A stretch of 64,000 nucleotides of DNA from Arthrobacter globiformis (GCF_030815865.1 NZ_JAUSXI010000001.1:3968001-4032000); one strand, 5' to 3'; positions 8,344 to 16,866 are shown, numbered from the stretch's first letter. Program-made: numbers and translations. The notes: generated by a model from the letters alone, not told the origin.

Positions 8344-9330
8344 TCAGGCGCCTGAGCGGGCCCGGACCAGCCCCGCAAGCAGCCCGGGCCCCTCCTCCAG
8401 CACCAGCTCCCGGAAGAACCGGACGGCGTCAGGTTCGCTCTCCCGCACGCTGCGGCGCTCCCGCCAGGCAAGGCCGATCTCGCGGTACGCCAGTTCCGAT
8501 TCGAGCGCAATTTCGACCCAGCCCAGGTCGCCGGTGTCCGCCGTGACGCCGAGGCCCGGCCCGCTGCCTCCCTCCGGGGGGAGGATGCTGACACCCAACC
8601 CGGCGGACACCAGACCACGCGCGGTGTGTGAATCCTGGCTTTCAAAGGCGATCCGCGGCCTGAAGCCGGCCTCCCGGAACAGGGCCTCCGCCAGGGAGCG
8701 CAGCCCGTAGCCGGATCCGAGCGCAACGAACGGATCTTTCCGGATCTCGGCCATGGCCACCGACTTCCGGTCCGCCAGCGGGTGCCGGTGGTGCACCACG
8801 AGCCTCAGCGGTTCCCGGTACAGCGCGGCGGAGCCGATGGTCCTGCTGGCGGGTGCCACGGGTGCGGTCAGGGCGAGATTGGCGGCGCCGGAGGAGAGTT
8901 CCGCCAGGCAGCTGTCGCGGGAGCCCTGACGGAGATCGAACTCCGTCTGCGGATAGCGGCTCCGGAATGCGCTGATGAGCAGGGGCAGCGTCGCCTCGCC
9001 GAACGTGTGCTGGAAGGTCACGGTGACCCGGCCGCGAACCACCTCCGATTCGTGCCGGATAAGGTCCAGGCCGGCACGGAACTCGGCGAGCGCCGATTCC
9101 ACATAGGGCAGCAGCGTCGTGGCAGCAGATGTCAGCCGGACGCCCCTGCCGTCCCTGATCAGCAGATCGGTCCCCACCACGGCGCTGGCCCGCGCCAGCG
9201 CGCGGCTGACGGTCGACTGCGGAACGCCGAGCAGCTCGGCGGTTTCGGTGATGTGCTGCGTCCGCCCAAGCTCCGCCAGCAGCGGCAGAATAGGCAGCAG
9301 CTGCACCAGCTGCCTGTGTTCGATATCCAC
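8344..9330 (-). CDS. LysR family transcriptional regulator
   Basis: A 328-residue LTTR. The winged HTH is at about residues 24-65 (HITETAELLGVPQSTVSRALA), followed by a LysR substrate-binding domain (about 95-300). The GTG start has a GGAGGAG ribosome site. It is divergent from an MFS transporter gene, the usual arrangement in which an LTTR controls its neighbour; a palindrome lies between them. The effector is unknown. Confidence 0.88.
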   Translation of the reverse strand: MDIEHRQLVQLLPILPLLAELGRTQHITETAELLGVPQSTVSRALARASAVVGTDLLIRDGRGVRLTSAATTLLPYVESALAEFRAGLDLIRHESEVVRGRVTVTFQHTFGEATLPLLISAFRSRYPQTEFDLRQGSRDSCLAELSSGAANLALTAPVAPASRTIGSAALYREPLRLVVHHRHPLADRKSVAMAEIRKDPFVALGSGYGLRSLAEALFREAGFRPRIAFESQDSHTARGLVSAGLGVSILPPEGGSGPGLGVTADTGDLGWVEIALESELAYREIGLAWRERRSVRESEPDAVRFFRELVLEEGPGLLAGLVRARSGA

Positions 9331-9359
9331 GGCTCTCCTCCGTCAATCAATCCTATCCG

Positions 9360-9383
9360 GCATGAATTATTGACGAATCATGC
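9360..9383. promoter_or_regulatory. Candidate LysR-type operator
   Basis: GCATGA and TCATGC half-sites are separated by 12 bp (AATTATTGACGA), an AT-rich dyad between the divergent LysR and MFS genes. It lies about 26 bp upstream of the MFS -10 hexamer TACGCT (9409-9414). Assignment to this regulator is inferred from position. Confidence 0.55.
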
Positions 9384-9420
9384 ATTGGATACTAGGTCAG
9401 CATAGATCTACGCTGAAGGC

Positions 9421-10692
9421 ATGCCAACGCCCCACAAACACGCCCCCGGAAGTCTGGGGTGGAACGGGCACCCGAAAGGTTCACAGGCCTACGGCAGGAT
9501 CCTGGCAGGCCTCGCGTTCGCCGGTGTGGCCACCTTCGCGCAGCTCTATTCCACCCAGGCCGTGCTCCCCGTCATGGCCGCTGAGCTTCGAGTGACCGCC
9601 GCTGAAGCCGCGCTGACCATTTCGCTGGCCACCGTGGGCCTCGCCGTCACCGTCATCCCTTGGTCGTTCCTCGCCGACCGGATCGGGAGGGTGAAGGCCA
9701 TGACCTGGGGAATCTGCCTGGCCACAGCACTGGGACTGCTGGTGCCGCTGGCAACGTCCTTCCCCGTCCTGCTGGGCCTCCGGATGCTGGAGGGCATGGC
9801 TCTGGGCGGCATTCCTGCCATCGCCATCGCCTATCTCAACGAGGAAATCGACCGGGCACACGCCGCCGTGGCCGCGGGCAGCTACGTCGCGGGCACCACA
9901 CTGGGCGGTCTGGCGGGAAGGCTCGTCGCCGGACCGGCCGGGGAATTATGGGGATGGCGCGCCGCCGCGCTCGCGGTCTCCGTCCTGGCCACCGTGGCCG
10001 CCGTGCTCTTCCTGGTCCTCATCCCGAAGGCCCGCGGCTTCACCCCGGCCCGGGGCATTGGCCTCCGCAGTGCGGCCAGGACCCTCTCCGGCCATCTGGC
10101 CAACCCCAGGCTGCTGGCACTTTACGTGCAGGCCTTCCTGCTGATGGGCGGCTTCGTGGCCGTCTACAACTATCTCGGATTCCGGCTCTCCGGCGAACCG
10201 TTCAGCCTCCCCGCCACGCTCATCAGCCTCATCTTCCTGGCCTACCTTTCGGGCACCGTGACCTCGCGCTGGGCCGGAGCCCTGACCCAGCGCTTCGGCC
10301 GGCGCACGGTGCTGCTGGCCGGCATTGCGGTTATGGCGGCGGGCCTGGCCCTCACCCTTACGCAGGTGCTGGTGCTGATACTGGCCGGCCTCTTCGTCTT
10401 CACCGGCGGCTTCTTTGCGGCCCACAGCATCGGCGCGGGCTGGACCGGAGCCATCGCCCGGTCCGGCCGGGCACAGGCAGCATCGCTGTACAACCTCGCG
10501 TACTACCTCGGCTCCAGCATCCTGGGCTGGGCAGGCGGACTGGTGTTTCAGTCCCTCGGCTGGCAGGCGCTGGCGGCCGCCGTCATCATCCTTGGGTGCG
10601 CGACGGCGGTGATCACCGCCGTGGTGCATCCTGCTTCCGGGCGCGAACCGAGGCAGCGCCAGCAGGACGAGGCGAGCCTGCAGCATCCCTGA
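9421..10692 (+). CDS. MFS transporter (YnfM-like)
   Basis: A 423-residue, roughly 12-helix major facilitator protein. The motif-A-like loop FLADRIGRVKAM is near residue 82. The N-terminal FAGVATFAQLYSTQAVLPVMAAEL is typical of the YnfM/arabinose-efflux-like group. It is probably an efflux pump; substrate unknown. ATG is six bases after TACGCT (9409-9414), so probably leaderless, and it is likely under the divergent LysR regulator. Confidence 0.88.
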   Translation: MPTPHKHAPGSLGWNGHPKGSQAYGRILAGLAFAGVATFAQLYSTQAVLPVMAAELRVTAAEAALTISLATVGLAVTVIPWSFLADRIGRVKAMTWGICLATALGLLVPLATSFPVLLGLRMLEGMALGGIPAIAIAYLNEEIDRAHAAVAAGSYVAGTTLGGLAGRLVAGPAGELWGWRAAALAVSVLATVAAVLFLVLIPKARGFTPARGIGLRSAARTLSGHLANPRLLALYVQAFLLMGGFVAVYNYLGFRLSGEPFSLPATLISLIFLAYLSGTVTSRWAGALTQRFGRRTVLLAGIAVMAAGLALTLTQVLVLILAGLFVFTGGFFAAHSIGAGWTGAIARSGRAQAASLYNLAYYLGSSILGWAGGLVFQSLGWQALAAAVIILGCATAVITAVVHPASGREPRQRQQDEASLQHP

Positions 10693-10810
10693 ATAATCCG
10701 CCGCCCAACGGAGCAGGAGTCCTGCAGTTGTTCGGGAGTGCCGCCTGCCGGTGAATGTCTTGGCAACATTCGCGCCGCTAAGATGAACGGAGACCACTCC
10801 AGGAGGATCC

Positions 10811-11320
10811 GTGAGCACCAACGCGAAGAATATTCGGCCGGCGGCGGGACACGAACCCCTCGATGCCATTGACGAGCGGCTGCTGGCGGCTCTGGTGGAC
10901 GATGCCCGGATTTCCAACAAGCAGCTGGCCGAGCTGGTGGGCATCGCCCCCTCCACCGCACTCATGCGCACCCGCGCGCTCTCGGACCGGGGCATCATCC
11001 AGGGGTTTGAGGCGAAACTGAGCCTTTCCGCGATTGGCCGGTCGGTGCAGGCCCTGATCGCCGTCCGGCTCCGTGCCCACGACCGGGAGCAGATCGACCG
11101 GTTCACCTCCCGTGTCCCCAAGCTGCCCGCCGTGCTGTCGACCTTCCACACGTCGGGCTCGGTTGACTATCTGCTGCACATCGCCGTCGCCACCACTGAG
11201 GACCTGCGGGACTGGGTTCTGGACAACCTGGCTACCGATCCCGTAGTCGGCCACACCGAAACCACATTGGTGTTCGACCACATGCAGGGCAACCACGGGC
11301 CGCTGCCGGACCGCGACTGA
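10811..11320 (+). CDS. Lrp/AsnC family transcriptional regulator
   Basis: A 169-residue protein with the AsnC-type HTH (LDAIDERLLAALVDDAR, then NKQLAELVGIAPSTALMRTR, about residues 17-60) and a C-terminal RAM/AsnC ligand-binding domain (VDYLLHIAVATTEDLRDWV). The GTG start has a consensus AGGAGG ribosome site. A likely -10 (TAAGAT) lies around 10779. It follows the MFS gene by 118 bp but has its own promoter. Target genes unknown. Confidence 0.87.
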   Translation: MSTNAKNIRPAAGHEPLDAIDERLLAALVDDARISNKQLAELVGIAPSTALMRTRALSDRGIIQGFEAKLSLSAIGRSVQALIAVRLRAHDREQIDRFTSRVPKLPAVLSTFHTSGSVDYLLHIAVATTEDLRDWVLDNLATDPVVGHTETTLVFDHMQGNHGPLPDRD

Positions 11321-11322
11321 CT

Positions 11323-11388
11323 CAACACCGGGACTGAGTCAACACCTGGACTGACCCAACACCCGGACTGCGCCAACCGGGACTGCGC
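11323..11388 (+). repeat. 17-bp tandem repeat array after the AsnC-type gene
   Basis: Three 17-bp units (11323, 11340, 11357) of the form CAACACCNGGACTGNNN, then a 15-bp partial unit (11374-11388). It starts two bases after the regulator's stop codon. It is non-coding; function unknown, possibly slippage-generated. Confidence 0.75.
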
Positions 11389-11416
11389 GGCCCGGCAACG
11401 ACCGGCCCGGCGCTAC

Positions 11417-11653
11417 CTAGCGGCGGGGAAGCAGCAGGCCTGAGTGGGCTGCGCCGAGGACATCCCCACGCAACAGGTTCAATTCGTCACGGCGCCGCGC
11501 GGCGTCCCGCTGCTGCCGGACGGTTTCCTCCGGAACAACCCGGCGCCGCTCCGCCCATTCCACCAGGCCGGCGCCGACGCGCACGGCCACGGCTTCCAGC
11601 ACGGAGGCACGGCGGTAGCCGGGGACGGACTGGTTGACCGATAGCGCGCTCAT
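11417..11653 (-). CDS. Small hypothetical protein (78 aa)
   Basis: A 78-residue, Arg/Glu-rich protein (for example WAERRRVVPEETVRQQRDAA, probably helical) with no recognised domain, transmembrane segment or signal peptide. Its ATG overlaps the stop of the upstream ArsR-type regulator (ATGA), so it is translationally coupled to it. The coupling is the best support for its being real. Function unknown; it may be an accessory to the regulator. Confidence 0.65.
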   Translation of the reverse strand: MSALSVNQSVPGYRRASVLEAVAVRVGAGLVEWAERRRVVPEETVRQQRDAARRRDELNLLRGDVLGAAHSGLLLPRR

Positions 11654-12381
11654 GGCTCTTTCCTTTCGGGGTTCGTTGGCTGCTTTGTGCTGGTGGATTC
11701 CGCTTGGGCTGTTTTTTGCTCCGCGGGCTGCGCTTTTCGCTGGCCGCGGCTGCCGGCGGACGCGGGGACACCGAGGATGGGGAACGCGTTGAAGTGGATC
11801 TGGACCGGCCGGGCGCCTTGCTGCTCGTCCTCACCCCGGATCTCCTCCAGCAGGCGGTAGGAGTAGGCGTCCATCGCCCGTGTATAGGCACCCAGCTGCC
11901 CTTCGTTCATTCGCACGTTGGCGGTGCTGACGATGGCCGCTTCCAGCCAGTCGCGGTCCAAGGTGTCCGCCCCGTGTGCCATGAAATCGGCCAGCACGGC
12001 CTGGCGGCGGTGTTCGAACTCCCGGTTGACCAGCCGTGACGCTTCCTGGGTGGCGGGGGAACTTGCAAGCTCAGGTGACGAGACCTCAATGGCGCCGCGC
12101 GGCCTCTCCCACCACCGCTCACGTGCCGTGCCTTTTCCCTCTACTTCCCGAACGAAGTCGTGCTTGGCTAGCTGGCGCAGGTGATAGCTCGTGGAACCGC
12201 TGGACTCCCCCAGCAGCTCGCCGAGGCTGCACGCCGTCTGTGCGCCGTACCGGGACAGCATTTCCAGGATCTGGACGCGCAGCGGATGTGCAAGCGCCTT
12301 CAGGGAGGCGGGGTCCATCTTCCGGACGGGGTACGGCAGATCCTGCACGTCGGGGGCTTCGGTGTTCGGCTTGGTGGCCAT
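11650..12381 (-). CDS. ArsR/HTH_20-type winged-helix transcriptional regulator
   Basis: A 243-residue regulator. The winged helix spans about residues 22-90 (SLKALAHPLRVQILEMLSRYG, then SLGELLGESSGSTSYHLRQLAKH and a basic wing). A helical C-terminal region follows, then a low-complexity Gln/Lys/Thr tail. ATG 12381 (MATKPNTEAP) is preferred over the 12444 frame start because it is six bases from TACCGT (-10) and the extension is encoded by the TTGCAA repeats. It lies between an MFS gene upstream and a coupled 78-residue ORF, and probably represses its own operon. Confidence 0.85.
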   Translation of the reverse strand: MATKPNTEAPDVQDLPYPVRKMDPASLKALAHPLRVQILEMLSRYGAQTACSLGELLGESSGSTSYHLRQLAKHDFVREVEGKGTARERWWERPRGAIEVSSPELASSPATQEASRLVNREFEHRRQAVLADFMAHGADTLDRDWLEAAIVSTANVRMNEGQLGAYTRAMDAYSYRLLEEIRGEDEQQGARPVQIHFNAFPILGVPASAGSRGQRKAQPAEQKTAQAESTSTKQPTNPERKEP

Positions 12382-12387
12382 ACCCCA

Positions 12388-12393
12388 ACGGTA
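12388..12393 (-). promoter_or_regulatory. -10 element of the ArsR-type regulator promoter
   Basis: TACCGT on the minus strand, six bases from ATG 12381, predicting a leaderless transcript. Seventeen bases upstream, the second TTGCAA box (12411-12416) occupies the -35 position. Confidence 0.6.
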
Positions 12394-12396
12394 CTC

Positions 12397-12472
12397 TTGC
12401 AAAGATTTCTTTGCAATGATTATTTTGCAACGATTATTTTGCAATCGGTTCTTTGCAACTGCTTCTTTGCAA
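12397..12472. promoter_or_regulatory. Array of six TTGCAA boxes with exact 14-bp period
   Basis: TTGCAA occurs at 12397, 12411, 12425, 12439, 12453 and 12467, each start exactly 14 bp from the next, with variable T-rich 8-bp spacers. Each box is itself palindromic. The second box is positioned as the -35 of the regulator promoter. This looks like a multi-site operator for cooperative binding, most simply by the encoded winged-helix regulator; that link is inferred. Confidence 0.7.
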
Positions 12473-12530
12473 GCGACCGTTTACGACGGCGGCGCCCCCG
12501 CCGCTGCCACCGGCGGAGACTGCGGCCCTG

Positions 12531-13766
12531 CTACCGAAGGAGGCTGCGGCGCCAGGTGATCGCGGCCAGCAGCGCCGCCGCAACGGCGCAGGCTGTCACG
12601 AATCCGGCGACGGCCGCGTCGAGACCGTAGGCCGCCGTCGCGAGCCCCAGCCCCACCACCGGCACAGCACTACCGAGGTAGGTAATCACATAGACGGTAC
12701 TGACGATCTGTGCATGCCGGGACGCCTCCACCTTGCCCGCCACGTCGTTGAAGACGATCCGGAAGGCGACGCCCTGGCCGGCGCCTGCGGCCAGGCTCGC
12801 CGCTACCAGCAGCCACGGGTTGCCGGCGGCAGCCGCGGCAGCGATCAGCGCCACGGCGCCGCCCAGCACAGCCAGCCCCGCCGGCACAGCGAACCTGCTC
12901 CGGACGGCGATCAGCTGACTCAAGGCGGACGAACCCAGGGTGAGCCCGGCCAGCAGGCCGATCAGTGGCCGTGAGTCGGTGCCCAGGATCTTCGCGAAGT
13001 AGCTTGGCGCGAGGGACAGGCAGAAGCCGAAAACGGCAAAGCTGAGGAAGCCGACGGCCGCCGCCAGCCAGAATGCACCACGGGCCTCCCGGGACACCGT
13101 CGGCCGGCGCGGCGCCAGGGCTGTCAGCGGGCGCGGGCCTGCTGCCGGTTTGATGGCAGGGCGGGCGCGCAGCAGGTACAGGGGGATCAGCAGGGCGGCC
13201 AGGACGAGCGAATGGATGAGGTACGGCGTGGTGGTGGAGCCGGGCAGGAGGGAGAGGATCCCGCCGATCGCGGGGCCCGCCGCCACTCCCCCGGCCGAAG
13301 CCAGCAGGGTGAAACGGGAGGCCCACTCCGGGCGCTCGGGCAGCAGCTCACGCAGTGCCGCCGAGCTGGCCCCCGTGGCCAGGGCGACGGCAACGCCTTG
13401 GAGGGCCCGGCCGCCGCACAGCCCGGTGAGGCTGTCCGCATTCGCAAAGACCAGGCCACCCGCGAGCCCCGTCAGCACAGCAAGGAGGAGGGCCGCACGG
13501 CGCCCGATGTGGTCGGACCAGTGCCCCGCGAGCATGAGCGTGGCGACGAGCGCCAGGACGTAAGCGGCGAACGCGACGGTGATGCCCAGGGAACTGATGC
13601 CGAGCCGCATTTGCAGCAGCGGGTACAGCGGGGTCGCCAGGTTTGCTCCCACCAGGAGCGTGAAAATGACGACGCCGGCCATGGCCAGCCGTGAGGTGGT
13701 GGACGCATCCCAGCCCCAGCGGGTGGCCGCAGCCGGACGCATTCGAAGTTCGCTAAAGACGGTCAT
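12531..13766 (-). CDS. MFS transporter
   Basis: A 411-residue major facilitator protein with about 12 hydrophobic segments, of the drug/metabolite efflux type (HWSDHIGRRAALLLAVLTG is the motif-A loop). ATG 13766 (MTVFSELRMRPAAATRWG) is chosen because the frame upstream to 13907 is not membrane-protein-like. It is read toward the ArsR-type gene and could be co-transcribed, although the TTGCAA promoter separates them. Divergent from an Lrp/AsnC regulator. Substrate unknown. Confidence 0.85.
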   Translation of the reverse strand: MTVFSELRMRPAAATRWGWDASTTSRLAMAGVVIFTLLVGANLATPLYPLLQMRLGISSLGITVAFAAYVLALVATLMLAGHWSDHIGRRAALLLAVLTGLAGGLVFANADSLTGLCGGRALQGVAVALATGASSAALRELLPERPEWASRFTLLASAGGVAAGPAIGGILSLLPGSTTTPYLIHSLVLAALLIPLYLLRARPAIKPAAGPRPLTALAPRRPTVSREARGAFWLAAAVGFLSFAVFGFCLSLAPSYFAKILGTDSRPLIGLLAGLTLGSSALSQLIAVRSRFAVPAGLAVLGGAVALIAAAAAAGNPWLLVAASLAAGAGQGVAFRIVFNDVAGKVEASRHAQIVSTVYVITYLGSAVPVVGLGLATAAYGLDAAVAGFVTACAVAAALLAAITWRRSLLR

Positions 13767-13922
13767 GCCCGTGCCCTTGCCTGTGCGTCCGTGTAACCGG
13801 CCCCTTGTGGGGGCTGCTTGCACGGATGGAATCTTGGTACCTAAAGAATGCGGCAGGAGTGCGTACCGAGTGCGTAATTTTGTGGGAATATTGAGCAAAA
13901 CCATCAATCTTTGGCCGGATTA

Positions 13923-14429
13923 ATGAACCGGAGTGACGATTTGAACACGTTGGACCCCACGGATCTGAAGATCCTGCTCGAGCTGATCCGCGACCCCCGC
14001 GTTCAGATCGGCGAGCTGAGCGAAAAACTCGGCATCGCGCGGAACACTGCCCAGTCACGCGTGCGTCGCATGCTCCGCTCCGGCATCCTGCACGACGGCG
14101 GCCGTGAGATCGACCTCGAGTCGGTGGGATTCGACGTCGTCGCCTTTGTGACGATTGAGGTGACCCACCGGGAGCTCGACGGCGTGATCGCCGCTTTGCG
14201 GCTGATTCCCCAGGTCCTCGAAGTGCACGAGATCTCTGGCAGGGGTGACGTCTGGTGCCGCGTGGTGGCCACGGACACGCAGAATCTGCAGGCCGCGCTG
14301 CGTTCGATCCTGCGTATCAAGGGCGTGATCCGCACCGAAACCGTGCTGGCCCTCCACACGCACATCCCGTACCGGACCGAGCCGCTGATCAGCCGCCTCG
14401 TGCAGTCTGCCGGGGCGCAGTCGGAATAA
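13923..14429 (+). CDS. Lrp/AsnC family transcriptional regulator
   Basis: A 168-residue regulator with an N-terminal HTH (LDPTDLKILLELIRDPRVQ, then GELSEKLGIARNTAQSRVRRML, about residues 9-50) and an AsnC C-terminal domain (DVWCRVVATDTQNLQAALRS). ATG 13923 is preferred to the TTG at 13911, which would add four residues; neither has a good ribosome site. It is divergent from the MFS gene and followed after 9 bp by a DUF1761 gene, so it may regulate either. Confidence 0.85.
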   Translation: MNRSDDLNTLDPTDLKILLELIRDPRVQIGELSEKLGIARNTAQSRVRRMLRSGILHDGGREIDLESVGFDVVAFVTIEVTHRELDGVIAALRLIPQVLEVHEISGRGDVWCRVVATDTQNLQAALRSILRIKGVIRTETVLALHTHIPYRTEPLISRLVQSAGAQSE

Positions 14430-14438
14430 GATTCGAGG

Positions 14439-14864
14439 ATGGATTGGCTCTCTTACTTCTTTCAGGTCAACTGGCTTGCGGTGCTTCTTGCCTTCATCGC
14501 GAGCATGGCCATCGGTTTCGTCTGGTATTTGCCCGCCGTGCTCGGCAAGCGGTGGATGGAGGCCGTGGGCAAGACCGAAGAGGACCTCAGGAACTCTGAG
14601 GGCGGCGCCGGAACCTGGGTTCCCATGATGGCGGCCGCAGCCGTGACCGCCATCCTCCTCGCAGTGCTGATCAGCAAGCTTGGACTCGACAACGCGTTGG
14701 CCGGTGGGTGCTTCGCCTTTGTGCTGGCGGTCGTGTTCCGCGTGGGAGGCCACGTAATCCACAATGGTTTCGCCGGACGTCCCGCCGCTGTGACGCTCAT
14801 CGACTCCGGCCATGACGTCCTTGCTGTGACAGCAGCGGGAGCAATCATCGGCGCGATGTCCTGA
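14439..14864 (+). CDS. DUF1761 domain-containing membrane protein
   Basis: A 141-residue protein with about four transmembrane helices and the DUF1761 pattern (NWLAVLLAFIASMAIGFVWY, LGKRWMEAVGK, then two further hydrophobic stretches). It follows the Lrp/AsnC gene by 9 bp, so it is probably in its operon. The family has no established function. Confidence 0.8.
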   Translation: MDWLSYFFQVNWLAVLLAFIASMAIGFVWYLPAVLGKRWMEAVGKTEEDLRNSEGGAGTWVPMMAAAAVTAILLAVLISKLGLDNALAGGCFAFVLAVVFRVGGHVIHNGFAGRPAAVTLIDSGHDVLAVTAAGAIIGAMS

Positions 14865-14890
14865 CCCGAACAGACGGAGACCTACAGACT

Positions 14891-15886
14891 GTGACCATCA
14901 TTGACAACGCCGTCTACGTCGACGGGGTCCGCACGGCGGAGCCCGAAAACCTGGAACAGACGTTTGAAACGCTTGACAGCCACGGCGGAATGGCCTGGAT
15001 CGGCCTGTACCGTCCCTCGAAAGCCGAGATGGCCGCCGTCGCCGACGAGTTTGGGCTGCACGACCTGGCCGTCGAGGACGCCGTCTCGGCCCACCAGCGG
15101 CCAAAGCTGGAGCGCTACGGTGACAACCTCTTCACTGTCCTAAGGCCGGCCCGGTACCGCGACGACACCGAATCCGTGGAATTCGGGGAGCTCCATATAT
15201 TCGTTGGCCCGAACTTCGTGGTGACCGTCCGGCACGCGGAGATGTCCGGTGTGGGAAAGGTGCGCCGCCGCCTGGAATCCCGGCCGGACCTCCTGCGCCA
15301 CGGACCGCCGGCAGTACTGTACGGACTTCTGGACCAGGTGGTGGACGACTACGCTCCGGTGGTGGCCGGGCTGGAAAACGACATCGACGAAATCGAGGAC
15401 CAGCTCTTCTCCGGCGACTCTGCGGTGTCCCGCCGCATCTATGAGCTCGCCCGCGAGGTCATCCAGTTCCAGCGGGCCATCCATCCGCTGCCGGCCATGA
15501 TGCAGCAGCTCAACGAGGGATTCGACGACTTCGCTGCCGACGCCGAGCTCCAGCACAATCTTCGGGACGTCGAGGACCACGTCGAGCGGGTGATTTCGCG
15601 GGCCGATTCCTTCCGCGACCTCCTGCAGAATGCCCTGACCCTGGACGGCACCCTTACTGCCAACCGGCAGAACGAGGCCAGTGCGCAGCAGAACGAGCAG
15701 GTGAAGAAGATCTCGTCCTGGGCTGCCATCTTCTTCGCCCCGTCATTCGTGGCCGGCGTGTACGGCATGAACTTTGACCACATGCCTGAGCTGCACTGGG
15801 CCTACGGCTATCCCATGGCGATGCTGCTGATGGCCGCCACCGCCGCCCTGATGTATCTCATCTTCAAGCGGAAGGGCTGGCTCTAG
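14891..15886 (+). CDS. corA: CorA family magnesium/cobalt transporter
   Basis: A 331-residue CorA-type divalent cation channel. It has a soluble N-terminal domain (about 1-265) with a long helical stretch, then two C-terminal membrane helices with the signature YGMNFDHMPELHW between them, and a basic cytoplasmic end (FKRKGWL). The start is GTG 14891. It should mediate Mg2+ (possibly Co2+/Ni2+) uptake as a pentamer. Its TAG stop overlaps the GTG of the next gene by one base. Confidence 0.9.
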   Translation: MTIIDNAVYVDGVRTAEPENLEQTFETLDSHGGMAWIGLYRPSKAEMAAVADEFGLHDLAVEDAVSAHQRPKLERYGDNLFTVLRPARYRDDTESVEFGELHIFVGPNFVVTVRHAEMSGVGKVRRRLESRPDLLRHGPPAVLYGLLDQVVDDYAPVVAGLENDIDEIEDQLFSGDSAVSRRIYELAREVIQFQRAIHPLPAMMQQLNEGFDDFAADAELQHNLRDVEDHVERVISRADSFRDLLQNALTLDGTLTANRQNEASAQQNEQVKKISSWAAIFFAPSFVAGVYGMNFDHMPELHWAYGYPMAMLLMAATAALMYLIFKRKGWL

Positions 15887-16392
15887 TGGCCGGTTTCCAC
15901 CAGGGCCTGATCATCACTCCCGGCACGGAACGGCAGTTGGGCGCCTACGGGCTGTTCAGGCCTTCGCCATCCCAGCGGGAGGTCCTGGCCCTGCCCACCG
16001 GTCCGTTGTCAGTCAAGGGCGCCGATCCGGACATCCTGTGGGTCAGCTTCACGGAGCTGTGCGTCGGGGTCCGGTCGACGGCGGACTATCTTCTGCTGGC
16101 GGAAAGGTTCCCTGCTTGGGTGGTGGACGGCATCCCGTCACTTCCTGGAGAGTCCACTGCCAGCCCGGCTGACTGGCAGCGGTTCCTGGCTTTGTTGGAC
16201 GTCCTCCACGAGCGGGAGATCACGCCGTTCCTCATCACCCCTGGACCGCATGGCGATCCCTTTGGCGCGCCGCAGGGCAGCGCTGCTGATGAACTTGCCG
16301 TCGTCCTGTCACGCATCGGAGAGCGGCTCTCCGAGCTTCGCCGGATCGAGTCGGACGAACAGTTGCCGGATGAGCAGTTCGGCGGCTGCTAG
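15886..16392 (+). CDS. Stand-alone ZapE/AFG1 C-terminal-like domain protein
   Basis: A 168-residue protein. Residues about 50-115 (LWVSFTELCVGVRSTADYLLLAERF, then VVDGIPSL, then QRFLALLDVLHEREITPFLI) match the C-terminal part of AFG1/ZapE ATPases, where a segment of this type reads like FDELC...SADYLALA...DGIP...RRFI.LID.LYD. The N-terminal P-loop ATPase core of those proteins is absent: no Walker A or B is seen. GTG 15886 overlaps the corA stop (TAGTG), implying coupling. Function unknown. Confidence 0.65.
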   Translation: MAGFHQGLIITPGTERQLGAYGLFRPSPSQREVLALPTGPLSVKGADPDILWVSFTELCVGVRSTADYLLLAERFPAWVVDGIPSLPGESTASPADWQRFLALLDVLHEREITPFLITPGPHGDPFGAPQGSAADELAVVLSRIGERLSELRRIESDEQLPDEQFGGC

Positions 16393-16467
16393 CAACAGCC
16401 GTAACCCGTCCGTCCTGAGCCGGTTGCGTCTGCTTACAATCGATTGACATCAACTACTGAGGGAAAC

Positions 16468-16809
16468 ATGAAGAAACTCACCACCGCCCTGCTTGCCGCC
16501 GGGTTCGTCCTCTCCGCTTCCGCCTGCGCTGCACCGCAGCTCACCACCGCACAGACGTGCGACCGGATCCGGACGGTTGTCTCGAACCCCACGAACTCCG
16601 TCGGCAAGACCGGCATGACCCGCCTGGCCAACCAGATCCGTCCCATCGAGGCAGTGTCCTCCGACGAGCTGCGGCCCGCGCTGCAAGCCATCCTGGAATA
16701 CACGGACGAGTCCGCGAAGGAAACCCCGGATGAGGCGAAACTCACCGAGCTGAAGACCGGCTACGAGCAGGCCGGCAGCACCTACAGCAGGTTCTGCGGC
16801 GGTCAGTAG
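16468..16809 (+). CDS. Small secreted lipoprotein, hypothetical
   Basis: A 113-residue protein starting MKKLTTALLAAGFVLSASAC. It has Lys residues, a hydrophobic core and a lipobox-like SASAC, so it is probably lipid-anchored outside the membrane. The mature part has two further Cys (TCDRI near the start, FCGGQ at the end) and is helical. ATG 16468 follows GAGGG at good spacing; an upstream in-frame TTG (16444) has no such site. No domain recognised. Confidence 0.75.
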   Translation: MKKLTTALLAAGFVLSASACAAPQLTTAQTCDRIRTVVSNPTNSVGKTGMTRLANQIRPIEAVSSDELRPALQAILEYTDESAKETPDEAKLTELKTGYEQAGSTYSRFCGGQ

Positions 16810-16832
16810 CCCGCATCTCTTACACGTCTGGC

Positions 16833-16866
16833 GGCCACGGGCAGGGCACTCCTCCTGCCCGTGGCC
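16833..16866 (+). terminator. Rho-independent-type terminator hairpin
   Basis: A perfect 13-bp inverted repeat (GGCCACGGGCAGG at 16833-16845, its complement at 16854-16866) with an 8-nt loop, followed by GATTTTCG, 24 bp after the lipoprotein stop. Confidence 0.8.

Noticed and set aside
12397..12472. CRISPR-like or coding interpretation of the TTGCAA array
   Set aside because: Period is 14 bp, too short for CRISPR, and the in-frame translation merely extends the regulator with a Lys/Asn/Ile-rich segment inconsistent with its family.
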